DNA from: CAZTKP01 sp964614215
GTDB lineage: Bacteria > UBP6 > UBA1177
Assembly: GCA_964614215.1 (NCBI GenBank)
Contig: CAZTKP010000141.1
Location: 1 to 6,902 of the forward strand
Reading direction: 5' to 3'
DNA: 6,902 nucleotides
Shown: one piece after another, positions 1-5,664 of the stretch
Position numbering within the stretch: position 1 is the stretch's first letter
Layout: every line of letters begins with the position of its first letter
Notes under the pieces: generated by a model
What the model was told of the DNA's origin: nothing
The model's database searches: none
What the model saw: only the letters and a program-made list of their open reading frames with translations
Translations under genes and position numbers: made by a program

Positions 1-83
1 GTGAGCGTTATAAGGGCAACCAGTGTAAAAACTGCGACCCAGATGATGTAAAGTTTAAATGTTCCGTCTTTCTTTTTAGTCAT
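1..83 (-). CDS. N-terminus of a membrane protein, cut by the window edge
   Basis: Only 27 complete codons are present, reading in from an ATG at 83-81. The protein begins MTKKKDGTFKLY and continues into a hydrophobic stretch (roughly residues 11-27, IIWVAVFTLVALITL). This fits a positively charged cytoplasmic N-terminus followed by a first transmembrane helix or an uncleaved signal anchor. A GGGAG ribosome binding site sits 7 bases before the ATG. The gene starts only 15 bases after the cotH1 stop codon, so the two are probably co-transcribed. Too little is visible to name a family. CotH genes in other bacteria are often followed by membrane proteins (for example DUF4956 or VTC-domain polyphosphate polymerase neighbours), but nothing here identifies this one. 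The coding call is fairly secure; the function is unknown. Confidence 0.7.
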   Translation of the reverse strand, partial: MTKKKDGTFKLYIIWVAVFTLVALITL

Positions 84-98
84 AAATTTACTCCCTTT

Positions 99-1799
99 TT
101 ATCTGGAGAGAAGCGCTTCAAAACTTCCGACAATTATATCACCTTCATCTGTTCCGCTTTCAGTCATGGTTATGTTCCCGTCACCGATAAAACCTAGTTC
201 CTTGAAATCAGCAGATTCTCCTTCACCTATAATTTCATAAACGACACCGAAGGTCTCTGCACCGTGCATCGGAATGGTTCCGTTTGACACCAACTCACTG
301 GGAATACGGATAAGAACAAAGATCGGATTGTCATCTTTTCTAGTTGCATAAAATCTTATTTCTGTAAGCTCCTTAACAAAATCCTCTTCATCTTTTGCAG
401 GGCCCGCATCGTTAAGTATTGCCTCGAAAGTCTGCTCTTTTTCATAGATAGTCATTTCAAGAGAGGCTCCACTGCTGAGTTTGTAGTTGTCTTCCTGAGT
501 CCATGCAGTAGCAAAAGATCCTTTTATTGCATAAGGCTCTCTGCATTCAGGAACGTCCTCATATGTATCGTAAGGCCACTTTGGAGCTGTTCCTTCAATT
601 TCATCAAGTATCTTTTTCTTTCTTTCAGATATGTAGGTTCTCTGTTTTTCAAGATACTTTTCAGGTGGAGATATAAGCTCCTCTATTTTGTCCACTTGTG
701 CAAGGAGTTCTTCAGTATCCCAGACATTTTCAAGTAGATATCTGAGCTTTTTATGATACAGTTCCCGGGTTTCATCACATTTATAAAGTCTGTTTGCTAA
801 CTTGCTCATAGCGTAGACAGAGTTCGGGACATCTTTTAAAGAGCTGTGTCCCTCATGAAAAGAGCCGTCAGTTCCCCATGGAATAAAAGAGAACAGCTCA
901 GTATCAGGGTTGTGATAGATGCAGAAATTATTTTTGTTTCCATTGTATCCGTCCCAGTGTCCGACAATGGTTTCCATTGCCCAGAAAGTGAGATAGGAAT
1001 CAAGATCGATCACAGTTTCAAGAGATTCTTTCAGGTCAGTGTCGGTAACATAGAGAGCTTCAACGACCTTTTCCAGTTCAGCAAGTCCGTCAGTTTCTTT
1101 CTCATTTGTCTTAAGCTGGAACTGATGTATCTGAGCAGGGGTGAAGTCCGCTATCTGACCTTCGTAGAGGTTGCCGTCATCGTCACTGAAATTTCTTCTT
1201 AAAAAGGGTTTTTTTATGCTTTCAACGTTTGAATAGACACCGAGATCTTTTCCGTTGACCGTGACTTTTGCTAAATTGCATCTTGAGGCGGGCAGGCCGG
1301 CTTTTCTAAAAAGTGCGTAGCTCATTACCTGATGAGTGTGAGAGGGGTCCTGCTTATCGTTATTAAGTGTGAGTCTTTTCATCCCGGAATAGGTCTGATC
1401 ATCGACAAATTTACCGAAGTTCAGCTTTAAAGAAGGTTTCAATGCAGAGAGGGAACCTAAAAATCCTTTTTTTCTTACTCCGACGTCCTCAAACTTCTCT
1501 CCATCAACGGTGACTTCAGCCTTAAAATATGTGTATTCATAATCCTCGATACAGCCTGACCTCATTGATGCAACACCGCGACCTTCGTATTGTATCTTTT
1601 CCCAGTCCTTTTCATTCATCGTGATCTTTATATCGAGAATATGATCAAGTTCGTAAACCTGCTCCGTTTCATCAATCTCAATTATATCGTTATCGGTTGC
1701 TTCACCATCCGGATCGTTGTCGACAATCTGCTTTTTCTCATTTTCGGAACAGGAGAAAAGAAAGCTGAGAAATATTATTGGGATTAATAGTTTCTTCAT
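99..1799 (-). CDS. CotH-family protein kinase-like lipoprotein (CotH1), altered PWD motif
   Basis: This 566-residue protein starts with a lipoprotein signal peptide (MKKLLIPIIFLSFLFSC, lipobox LFSC, lipidated Cys17). Residues Ser and Glu follow the Cys, so by the E. coli +2 rule it should go to the outer membrane. An acidic linker (about 20-50) leads to a CotH kinase domain at about 55-400. Visible CotH blocks are GFLGS..KPSLKLNFGKF (112-131), MKRLTLNN (140-147), the LGVYSNVE strand (186-193) and HWDGY (281-285). The family is atypical protein kinases; Bacillus subtilis CotH phosphorylates spore-coat proteins. The Asp of the first catalytic motif is kept (D283), but the second motif, normally PWD, reads PWGTD (307-311), so G309 replaces the expected Asp and D311 may or may not substitute. 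Residues about 415-566 form an extra C-terminal region of unknown type, rich in predicted beta strands. The start is supported by AAGGA just upstream. It lies 76 bases after cotH2 and 15 bases before a membrane gene, probably in one operon. Confidence 0.88.
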   Translation of the reverse strand: MKKLLIPIIFLSFLFSCSENEKKQIVDNDPDGEATDNDIIEIDETEQVYELDHILDIKITMNEKDWEKIQYEGRGVASMRSGCIEDYEYTYFKAEVTVDGEKFEDVGVRKKGFLGSLSALKPSLKLNFGKFVDDQTYSGMKRLTLNNDKQDPSHTHQVMSYALFRKAGLPASRCNLAKVTVNGKDLGVYSNVESIKKPFLRRNFSDDDGNLYEGQIADFTPAQIHQFQLKTNEKETDGLAELEKVVEALYVTDTDLKESLETVIDLDSYLTFWAMETIVGHWDGYNGNKNNFCIYHNPDTELFSFIPWGTDGSFHEGHSSLKDVPNSVYAMSKLANRLYKCDETRELYHKKLRYLLENVWDTEELLAQVDKIEELISPPEKYLEKQRTYISERKKKILDEIEGTAPKWPYDTYEDVPECREPYAIKGSFATAWTQEDNYKLSSGASLEMTIYEKEQTFEAILNDAGPAKDEEDFVKELTEIRFYATRKDDNPIFVLIRIPSELVSNGTIPMHGAETFGVVYEIIGEGESADFKELGFIGDGNITMTESGTDEGDIIVGSFEALLSR

Positions 1800-1816
1800 A
1801 AATCCTTACCTAATTA

Positions 1817-1855
1817 TTAACAATCGCTGGGCTTTATAATAGACGATTGTGTTAA
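1817..1855. promoter_or_regulatory. Imperfect inverted repeat around a -10-like sequence before cotH1
   Basis: TTAACAATCG (1817-1826) is matched by CGATTGTGTTAA (1844-1855). That gives a 7-bp perfect arm (ACAATCG/CGATTGT) extended by four more pairs across one bulged G. The 17-base centre contains TATTATAAA on the minus strand (1833-1841), which resembles a -10 element for cotH1. No good -35 was found at the right distance. The arrangement fits an operator over an internal promoter, or a weak mRNA hairpin in the cotH2-cotH1 intergenic region. The stem is not GC-rich and has no T-run after it, so it is not a typical terminator. Confidence 0.35.
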
Positions 1856-1871
1856 AAATTGGTAAAAATTT
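1850..1871. promoter_or_regulatory. Two 11-bp direct repeats before cotH1 (possible response-regulator site)
   Basis: TGTTAAAAATT (1850-1860) is followed directly by GGTAAAAATTT (1861-1871), an exact 11-bp period with 8 of 11 positions the same. The first unit nearly matches TGTTAAAATTC in the larger repeat block upstream of cotH2. OmpR/PhoB-family regulators typically bind tandem half-sites about 11 bp apart. The sequence is AT-rich and the block has only two units, so chance is a serious alternative. Confidence 0.3.
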
Positions 1872-1879
1872 ATTTTTAC
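1862..1879. repeat. Small AT-rich hairpin at the end of cotH2
   Basis: GTAAAAA (1862-1868) and TTTTTAC (1873-1879) form a perfect 7-bp inverted repeat with a 4-base loop, overlapping the cotH2 TAA stop (1878-1876 on the minus strand). With one G-C pair it would be weak as a terminator. It may slightly stabilise the 3' end or simply reflect local AT-richness. Confidence 0.3.
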
Positions 1880-3520
1880 AGTTCATTTTCAACTGCTGTT
1901 CTTCTTTCCTGAATATGTTGCTTTAATTCTGAGACAGAGTTCGTAAATTCACTTGAATTGCTCAAATTTGTGTAAGGAGATGACTCTCCGTCAGTTCCGA
2001 CAACGTAAGGTTCTATCATGTTGTGATATTTGTCGATGAGTCCTGAAACAAAGGTCGTGTCTAAAGAAGTGTCAAGTGCATTCTGGAGGAAAGTAATATA
2101 CTGTGCTCTGTAAACATCATCATCAAGAAGGAATCTTATAAGCGGCCAGCTGCTGTTTACTTCATCAAGCATTATGGATGTTGAGCCGCCAGGGCCGGGA
2201 GGTGCCGGAGGAGGAGGATTTGTTCCGCCGCCTTGTTCCATCATAGATTCATTGAGATCCCATGGAAACCAGTGTAACCTTCCGTTATCACTAGGATCTG
2301 CATAAACATAGTAGTTATGATTCATTGTTCCGTAGCTGTCCCAGTTGACCATCGCCTGATTTATTGCAAGGCAACGCAGGAACGCATCTGTTTTAAAAAC
2401 TGCATCAAGACCGTTTCTCCATGTTTCTGCGTTCGATCTGTCTGCATGAAGAGCATTGTAGGCTGCCTGTATATCGCTCCAGTCGGAATCATCTTCGTTT
2501 GTTTTCTTTTCAAAAGAAGCTTCGTCAAAGCTTGCCCATGTTGCTCCTGTTCCTTCAGGTTTATAAAGATTTCCGCTATCATCGTCAAACTGCTGTCCAA
2601 GCATTTCGTCACTAGGGTCTTCGATCATTGTGTAAAGTCCGAAGTAGGTTGAGCCTGATCCGAAATCAACGTAGATCCGGTAAAAAGCTCCTCTTGCTGC
2701 CGGAACTCCGCCTGCTCTGAACATGTCAGCTGCGAGCTTATCTCTTATGAGTGAAGAATCTTTGTATGCGTTGCTGAAAGTCATCTTCTTAAAGCCGTAA
2801 AAACGCTGATTGTCAGTTTCAGGGTGATCATCTTCAAACTTATCGAAGTTGAATCTGAATGAGAGCTTTTTTATACCCGCCTGATATGCTGAACGAAGAG
2901 AGGAATTGCCTTTGTATCTCATTCCGACATACTCCCATTTCATGCCGTCATACTCAACAGTTACAGGGATATACATCGGTTCATCAGCAGAATCATCTGC
3001 CATTCCGCCACCGCTGAGAAGATCGGCAAGATCAGCCATTGAATCTGCGTAATCAGAAGGAGCGATCGTGATATCAATTCTCTGAACAACATCGTCATTG
3101 AAAAGTTTGTCGTAGTTGGGATCTTCACCTTTGCAGTGACTTTCCTTAGTCCAGAAATCCGGTCTGACAACATCATCCTCACAGAGACCTTCACCTGAGT
3201 TGCCAGTGTTTCCCGTGTCGCCTGAGTTGCCTGTATNNNNNNNNNNNNNNNNNNNNNNNNNNNNNNNNNNNNNNNNNNNNNNNNNNNNNNNNNNNNNNNN
3301 NNNNNNNNNNNNNNNNNNNNNNNNNNNNNNNNNNNNCTGTATTTCCTGTATCACCTGTGTTTCCGCTGTTCCCCGTATTGCCTGTGTCGCCTGTATCAGC
3401 TAAGTCGTAGTCATTGCCGGTATTTCCGTTATCAGGCAGGTTTGATTTGGTGTTATTGCATCCCATGACTGTTAAGCTCAACAGGAAAACAATTAACATT
3501 AAATTTCGTGTGATCCTCAT
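1876..3520 (-). CDS. CotH-family protein kinase lipoprotein with TG[ND] repeat linker (CotH2), interrupted by an assembly gap
   Basis: The N-terminal part is a lipoprotein signal peptide (MRITRNLMLIVFLLSLTVMGC, lipobox VMGC) followed by a Thr-Gly-Asn/Asp repeat linker that runs into the 100-N gap. After the gap the linker resumes and leads to a CotH kinase domain. Three ATGs are stacked at 3526, 3523 and 3520; the GGAG at 3528-3531 is 7 bases from the last, so 3520 is preferred. CotH blocks include MRYKGNSS (the conserved RGNSS region), FKKMTFSNAYKDSSLIRDKLA, YFGLYTMIEDPSDE, NWDSYGTMNHNYYVY (Asp codon 2338-2340) and FPWDLNESM (Asp codon 2257-2259). Both Asp residues expected for catalysis or metal binding are present, so this looks like an active member. 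A Pro/Gly-rich insert follows the PWD motif. Two Cys residues just after the linker (GLCEDD and SHCKGE) could form a disulphide. The pieces before and after the gap are out of frame at 100 Ns; this is explained by the arbitrary gap length, not by a real frameshift. Confidence 0.87.
3193..3397 (-). repeat. Thr-Gly-Asn/Asp repeat coding region (9-base unit) spanning the gap
   Basis: On both sides of the gap the minus strand encodes a run built from the triplets TGN, TGD and SGN/SGD, a 9-base period. It gives a flexible, hydrophilic tether between the lipidated Cys and the CotH2 kinase domain. Third codon positions vary freely (ACA/ACG/ACT, GGC/GGT/GGA/GGG, AAT/AAC), so the amino-acid pattern is better conserved than the DNA. 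Such arrays change length easily and often break short-read assemblies, which probably caused the gap. Confidence 0.9.
3237..3336. other. Assembly gap (100 Ns)
   Basis: Exactly 100 Ns is the conventional placeholder for a gap of unknown size. The left piece of cotH2 ends with one unpaired base (G) after ACA, and the right piece resumes with AT of a codon. Joining them in frame needs a true missing length divisible by 3. Keeping the 9-base TG[ND] period predicts 3, 12, 21 and so on. Confidence 0.97.
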
Positions 3521-3541
3521 CATCATTCTCCGCTTTAAAAG

Positions 3542-3592
3542 TTTGCAAATTTAAGATCTAATAAAATCCGCTTTCTAAGTTTACTTTGCAAA
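3542..3592. promoter_or_regulatory. Pair of TTTGCAAA palindromes before cotH2
   Basis: The perfect 8-bp palindrome TTTGCAAA occurs at 3542-3549 and 3585-3592, spaced 43 bp start to start (close to four helical turns), both between the cotH2 start and the BaeR-box-like motif. A related TTTGCAAG lies at 5611-5618 inside the promoter of the divergent lipoprotein gene. The pair could bind a dimeric regulator on one face of the helix. No confident -35/-10 pair for cotH2 was found in this region. Confidence 0.3.
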
Positions 3593-3594
3593 TG

Positions 3595-3618
3595 TGTAGA
3601 AATTATGGAAAGTGAAAA
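3595..3618 (-). promoter_or_regulatory. BaeR-box-like motif upstream of cotH2
   Basis: Read on the minus strand this is TTTTCAC, a T, then TTCCATAATTTCTACA. A near copy lies upstream of the sensor gene (5555-5580), with 14 of 16 bases the same in the core and the TTTTCAC block also kept. The core CCATWATT matches the central part of the E. coli BaeR box as I recall it (TTTTTCTCCATDATTGGC), and the adjacent regulator is BaeR-like. The motif lies about 75-98 bases before the cotH2 start, a normal place for an activator site. Confidence 0.45.
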
Positions 3619-3654
3619 TTATGTTAAAATTCTGTTGAAAAAGTGTTAAGCCAG
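3611..3654. promoter_or_regulatory. Tandem 11-bp repeats between the regulator gene and cotH2
   Basis: Four units run in exact 11-bp register: AGTGAAAATTA (3611), TGTTAAAATTC (3622), TGTTGAAAAAG (3633) and TGTTAAGCCAG (3644). The last overlaps the response-regulator stop codon. TGTT followed by purines is shared by the last three. An 11-bp direct-repeat array is the usual binding geometry of OmpR/PhoB-family regulators such as the one encoded next door. The AT-rich background weakens the statistical case. Confidence 0.4.
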
Positions 3655-4326
3655 AAATCTGTATCCAGTCCCGTAAACTGAATCAATGACGATCCTTCCG
3701 GGAACAATCTTCTCTATCTTTTTTCTTAGATTTTTCATATGAGAGTCAATTGCTCTGTCGTAACCTTCATAATCATACCCCATAGCTTTTTCAAGAAGTT
3801 CGGATCTTGAGAAAACTCTTTCGGGATGAGGCAGCATAACTTTAAGGATATTGAACTCAGTGGGAGTGACAGCTACTTCGTTTTCTGAAATAATGAGCAC
3901 TCTTCTTGATGTGTCTAGAACTATATCATTTATCTTTATCTTTTTGTCATGAAACGATCCTTTTGTTCTTCGCAGAAGGCTTTTAACTCTTGCGACAACT
4001 TCACGTGGACTGAAGGGTTTGCAGATGTAGTCATCTGCTCCTGAATTTAGTCCGATAAGTCTGTCTATCTCGTCAATTCTTGCAGTGATCATTATTACCG
4101 GAATATCAGAAAATTCACGAAGTTCTTTTAAGATGGTGATACCGTCTTTTCCCGGAAGCATGATATCAAGAAGAATGAGGTCCGGTTTTTCAAGCAGGAT
4201 CTTTTCAACAGCATTGTCTCCCTTTTTTTCTGTAAACACTTCATATCCTGATTTAAGAAGATAATCTCTAAGCAGATCAACGATCCTTTCTTCATCTTCA
4301 ATAATAAAGACACTTTCTTTTATCAT
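3646..4326 (-). CDS. baeR: BaeR-like OmpR/PhoB-family response regulator
   Basis: A full-length 226-residue regulator. Receiver domain residues about 4-118: acidic pair E10/D11, phospho-acceptor D54 in LILLDIMLPGKDG, T81 in the MITAR motif and K103 in ICKPFSPRE. Winged-helix DNA-binding domain about 128-226, with TPTEFNILKVM, the recognition segment DRAIDSHMKNLRKKIE and the terminal VYGTGYRF wing. The stretch from FSDIPVIMITARIDEIDRL through GADDYICKPFSPREVVARVK is unusually close to E. coli BaeR as I remember it, which is why the symbol is given; orthology is not proven. Its ATG overlaps the sensor's TGA (ATGA), implying translational coupling, and GGAG lies 8 bases upstream. It probably binds DNA as a phosphorylated dimer at direct repeats; candidate sites lie upstream of its own operon and of the cotH genes. 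Confidence 0.93.
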   Translation of the reverse strand: MIKESVFIIEDEERIVDLLRDYLLKSGYEVFTEKKGDNAVEKILLEKPDLILLDIMLPGKDGITILKELREFSDIPVIMITARIDEIDRLIGLNSGADDYICKPFSPREVVARVKSLLRRTKGSFHDKKIKINDIVLDTSRRVLIISENEVAVTPTEFNILKVMLPHPERVFSRSELLEKAMGYDYEGYDRAIDSHMKNLRKKIEKIVPGRIVIDSVYGTGYRFLA

Positions 4327-5504
4327 AGTTCTTTCTCCTCTATAAAACCTGGTAGTTCGAGGGTGATTTTGAGGCCTCCTTTTTCAGAATTTGACGCAGA
4401 TATTTTTCCTTTGAGAAGTTGTGCATAGACCTGGCATGTGGATAGTCCCAATCCGCTCCCACCGTGAATTCTGCTTCTTGAAGAATCAACTCTGAAAAGT
4501 CTGTCAAAAATTCTGTCTATCAGTTCTTCCGGAACTCCGGGTTTAGTATCATCAAAAGTTATTATTACGTTTTTCCCATCTCTTCGAGCTGAGATCAGAA
4601 GTTCTCCGGGAGAATCTGTATATCGGATAGAATTTTCGATTAGGTTGTTAAAGATCGTTCTGAGAAGATAGCTGTCACCTTTAACGAAAAGGTCGTCACT
4701 TTCAAATAAAGTCTCAAGTTTGATCTTTGAACTTTTTATCTTTTCCATAAATCTTGAACAGCTTTCCGAAATGATCTCAGGGATTGTTATTTTCTCAATG
4801 TTTACAGTCAGATGTCTGCTTTCAGCCAAAGAGAGAGTATGGAGGTTGTTCACAGTTTTTGCAAGATACATTGTTTCGCTGTGAAGTCTGTTAATTGACT
4901 TCATATCAAGCGGTCTCACGCAGTCCTGAACTGCTTCTATCTCGGCCTGAAGAATTGATATCGGAGTTCTCAGCTCGTGGGCGATATCCGCTATCCACTG
5001 TTTTCTCATCTGTTCATATTTCTGAAGTTGAGCAGCCATTTCATTAAAATCTCTGGCCAGATCTCCGATCTCATCATCTCTATTTTCAGGGATCCTGATA
5101 TCGAAATTATGTTCAGAAAGCTTTTTTGAAGCATTGACAAGCTTAGATATCGGAAGAAGGAATGATCTGGATAGATAGGATGCAATAAAAAAAGAGAAAA
5201 TGATCATAAAAATGACGAGTATTGAAAGAGTAGCGCTTAGATCTATGAAAAAACCGTGAACATTTCCAGGTGGCAGTCCTGGACGATGTTCTCTCAAGTG
5301 ATGAGGAGGTGGCCGATGTTCTTCTTCCATTGTATGATGATGAGGAGGAGGGCCCGGTCGGTGATGAGGACGTGCGGGTCCTTTGACAAAAATTACCGCT
5401 GTTCCAATAAGTACTGTGAGCGTTATCATAGTTAAGGAATAGCCTAGGAAAACAAGAAAAAACCTCTTTGAAAGTTTAGACTTGAAAAGGTTTCTATAGT
5501 TCAT
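4323..5504 (-). CDS. baeS: BaeS-like membrane sensor histidine kinase with His/Pro-rich periplasmic loop
   Basis: A 393-residue inner-membrane kinase, shorter than E. coli BaeS because its sensor loop is small. Order from MNYRNLF: TM1 about 14-40; periplasmic loop about 41-85 with 10 His and about a dozen Pro; TM2 about 86-110; HAMP about 111-163; HisKA with H176 in IADIAHELRTPIS; HATPase with the N box FNNLIENSIRYT, a G1-like FDDTKPGVP and G2 GGSGLGLS. The phospho-acceptor region and the FDDTKPGV variant of the G1 box resemble BaeS. An in-frame ATG at 5528 would add 8 residues, but it has no ribosome binding site; GGAG at 5510-5513 sits 5 bases before the ATG at 5504, so 5504 is chosen. It overlaps the regulator gene by ATGA. 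The signal sensed is not known; the His-rich loop suggests metal ions or pH. Confidence 0.92.
   Translation of the reverse strand: MNYRNLFKSKLSKRFFLVFLGYSLTMITLTVLIGTAVIFVKGPARPHHRPGPPPHHHTMEEEHRPPPHHLREHRPGLPPGNVHGFFIDLSATLSILVIFMIIFSFFIASYLSRSFLLPISKLVNASKKLSEHNFDIRIPENRDDEIGDLARDFNEMAAQLQKYEQMRKQWIADIAHELRTPISILQAEIEAVQDCVRPLDMKSINRLHSETMYLAKTVNNLHTLSLAESRHLTVNIEKITIPEIISESCSRFMEKIKSSKIKLETLFESDDLFVKGDSYLLRTIFNNLIENSIRYTDSPGELLISARRDGKNVIITFDDTKPGVPEELIDRIFDRLFRVDSSRSRIHGGSGLGLSTCQVYAQLLKGKISASNSEKGGLKITLELPGFIEEKEL
5256..5366 (-). other. His/Pro-rich sensory loop of the kinase
   Basis: This segment encodes the short periplasmic loop between TM1 and TM2. It contains HH, HHH, H, HH, H and H separated by Pro-rich spacers (PGPPPHHH, HRPPPHH) and an EEE cluster. 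It has no room for a folded PAS/Cache domain. Clustered His with acidic residues is typical of metal-binding tracts, so direct binding of Zn, Ni, Cu or Co, or protonation sensing, is plausible; this is inference. Confidence 0.6.
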
Positions 5505-5554
5505 TTTGTCTCCATAATACTTCAACATGCCATTTTAGACTATACTCATAAATA

Positions 5555-5580
5555 TGTAAAAATAATGGAATTCGTGAAAA
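5555..5580 (-). promoter_or_regulatory. BaeR-box-like motif in the divergent sensor/lipoprotein intergenic region
   Basis: The minus strand reads TTTTCAC, GAA, then TTCCATTATTTTTACA. It matches the motif before cotH2 at 14 of 16 core positions plus the shared TTTTCAC, with two extra bases between the blocks. It is about 50-76 bases upstream of the sensor start, suggesting autoregulation, and 24 bases upstream of the -35 of the divergent lipoprotein gene, so it could act on both. Confidence 0.42.
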
Positions 5581-5603
5581 AGAGGTGCCACAGTTTATTG
5601 ATT

Positions 5604-5632
5604 TTGACTATTTGCAAGTCTTTTGTTATCAT
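5604..5632 (+). promoter_or_regulatory. Sigma-70-type promoter of the composite lipoprotein gene
   Basis: TTGACT (5604-5609), a 17-bp spacer, and TATCAT (5627-5632): 5 of 6 matches to consensus in each hexamer with ideal spacing. Transcription would begin near 5639, leaving a leader of about 25 bases that carries the ribosome binding site GGGAG (5654-5658), 6 bases from the ATG. The spacer includes the short inverted repeat GACT-N7-AGTC (5606-5620) with TTTGCAAG inside, a possible operator. Confidence 0.65.
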
Positions 5633-5664
5633 TTAACGCACAATATTTTCTTAGGGAGAGTTTC

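Noticed and set aside
846..1202. Plus-strand ORF of 118 residues inside cotH1
   Set aside because: Antisense shadow of a well-supported gene, with no recognisable motif or ribosome binding site.
1590..1787. 65-residue plus-strand ORF over the CotH1 signal peptide region
   Set aside because: Antisense to the signal peptide and linker; hydrophobic only because it mirrors those codons.
1862..1879. Rho-independent terminator between cotH2 and cotH1
   Set aside because: The stem has only one G-C pair and there is no T-run after a strong stem in the transcribed direction, so termination is not supported.
2317..2652. Overlapping plus- and minus-strand ORFs inside cotH2
   Set aside because: Out-of-frame shadows of the conserved CotH domain, with no motif of their own.
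3193..3397. Possible CRISPR-like or satellite repeat array
   Set aside because: The 9-base units are directly adjacent with no spacers, stay in frame and encode TG[ND]; it is a protein repeat.
3191..3526. Separate short ORF with a lipoprotein signal and TGN repeats
   Set aside because: It is the N-terminus of cotH2. The apparent separate frame comes only from the arbitrary 100-N gap length; the repeat resumes on the other side in the frame of the CotH domain.
4128..4313. 61-residue minus-strand ORF inside the response-regulator gene
   Set aside because: Alternate-frame shadow of the receiver domain, which is intact in the main frame.
5529..5603. A sigma-70 promoter for the sensor operon (TATAGT near 5539-5544 on the minus strand)
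   Set aside because: A -10-like TATAGT is present but no acceptable -35 lies 16-18 bases upstream, so no promoter is called there.
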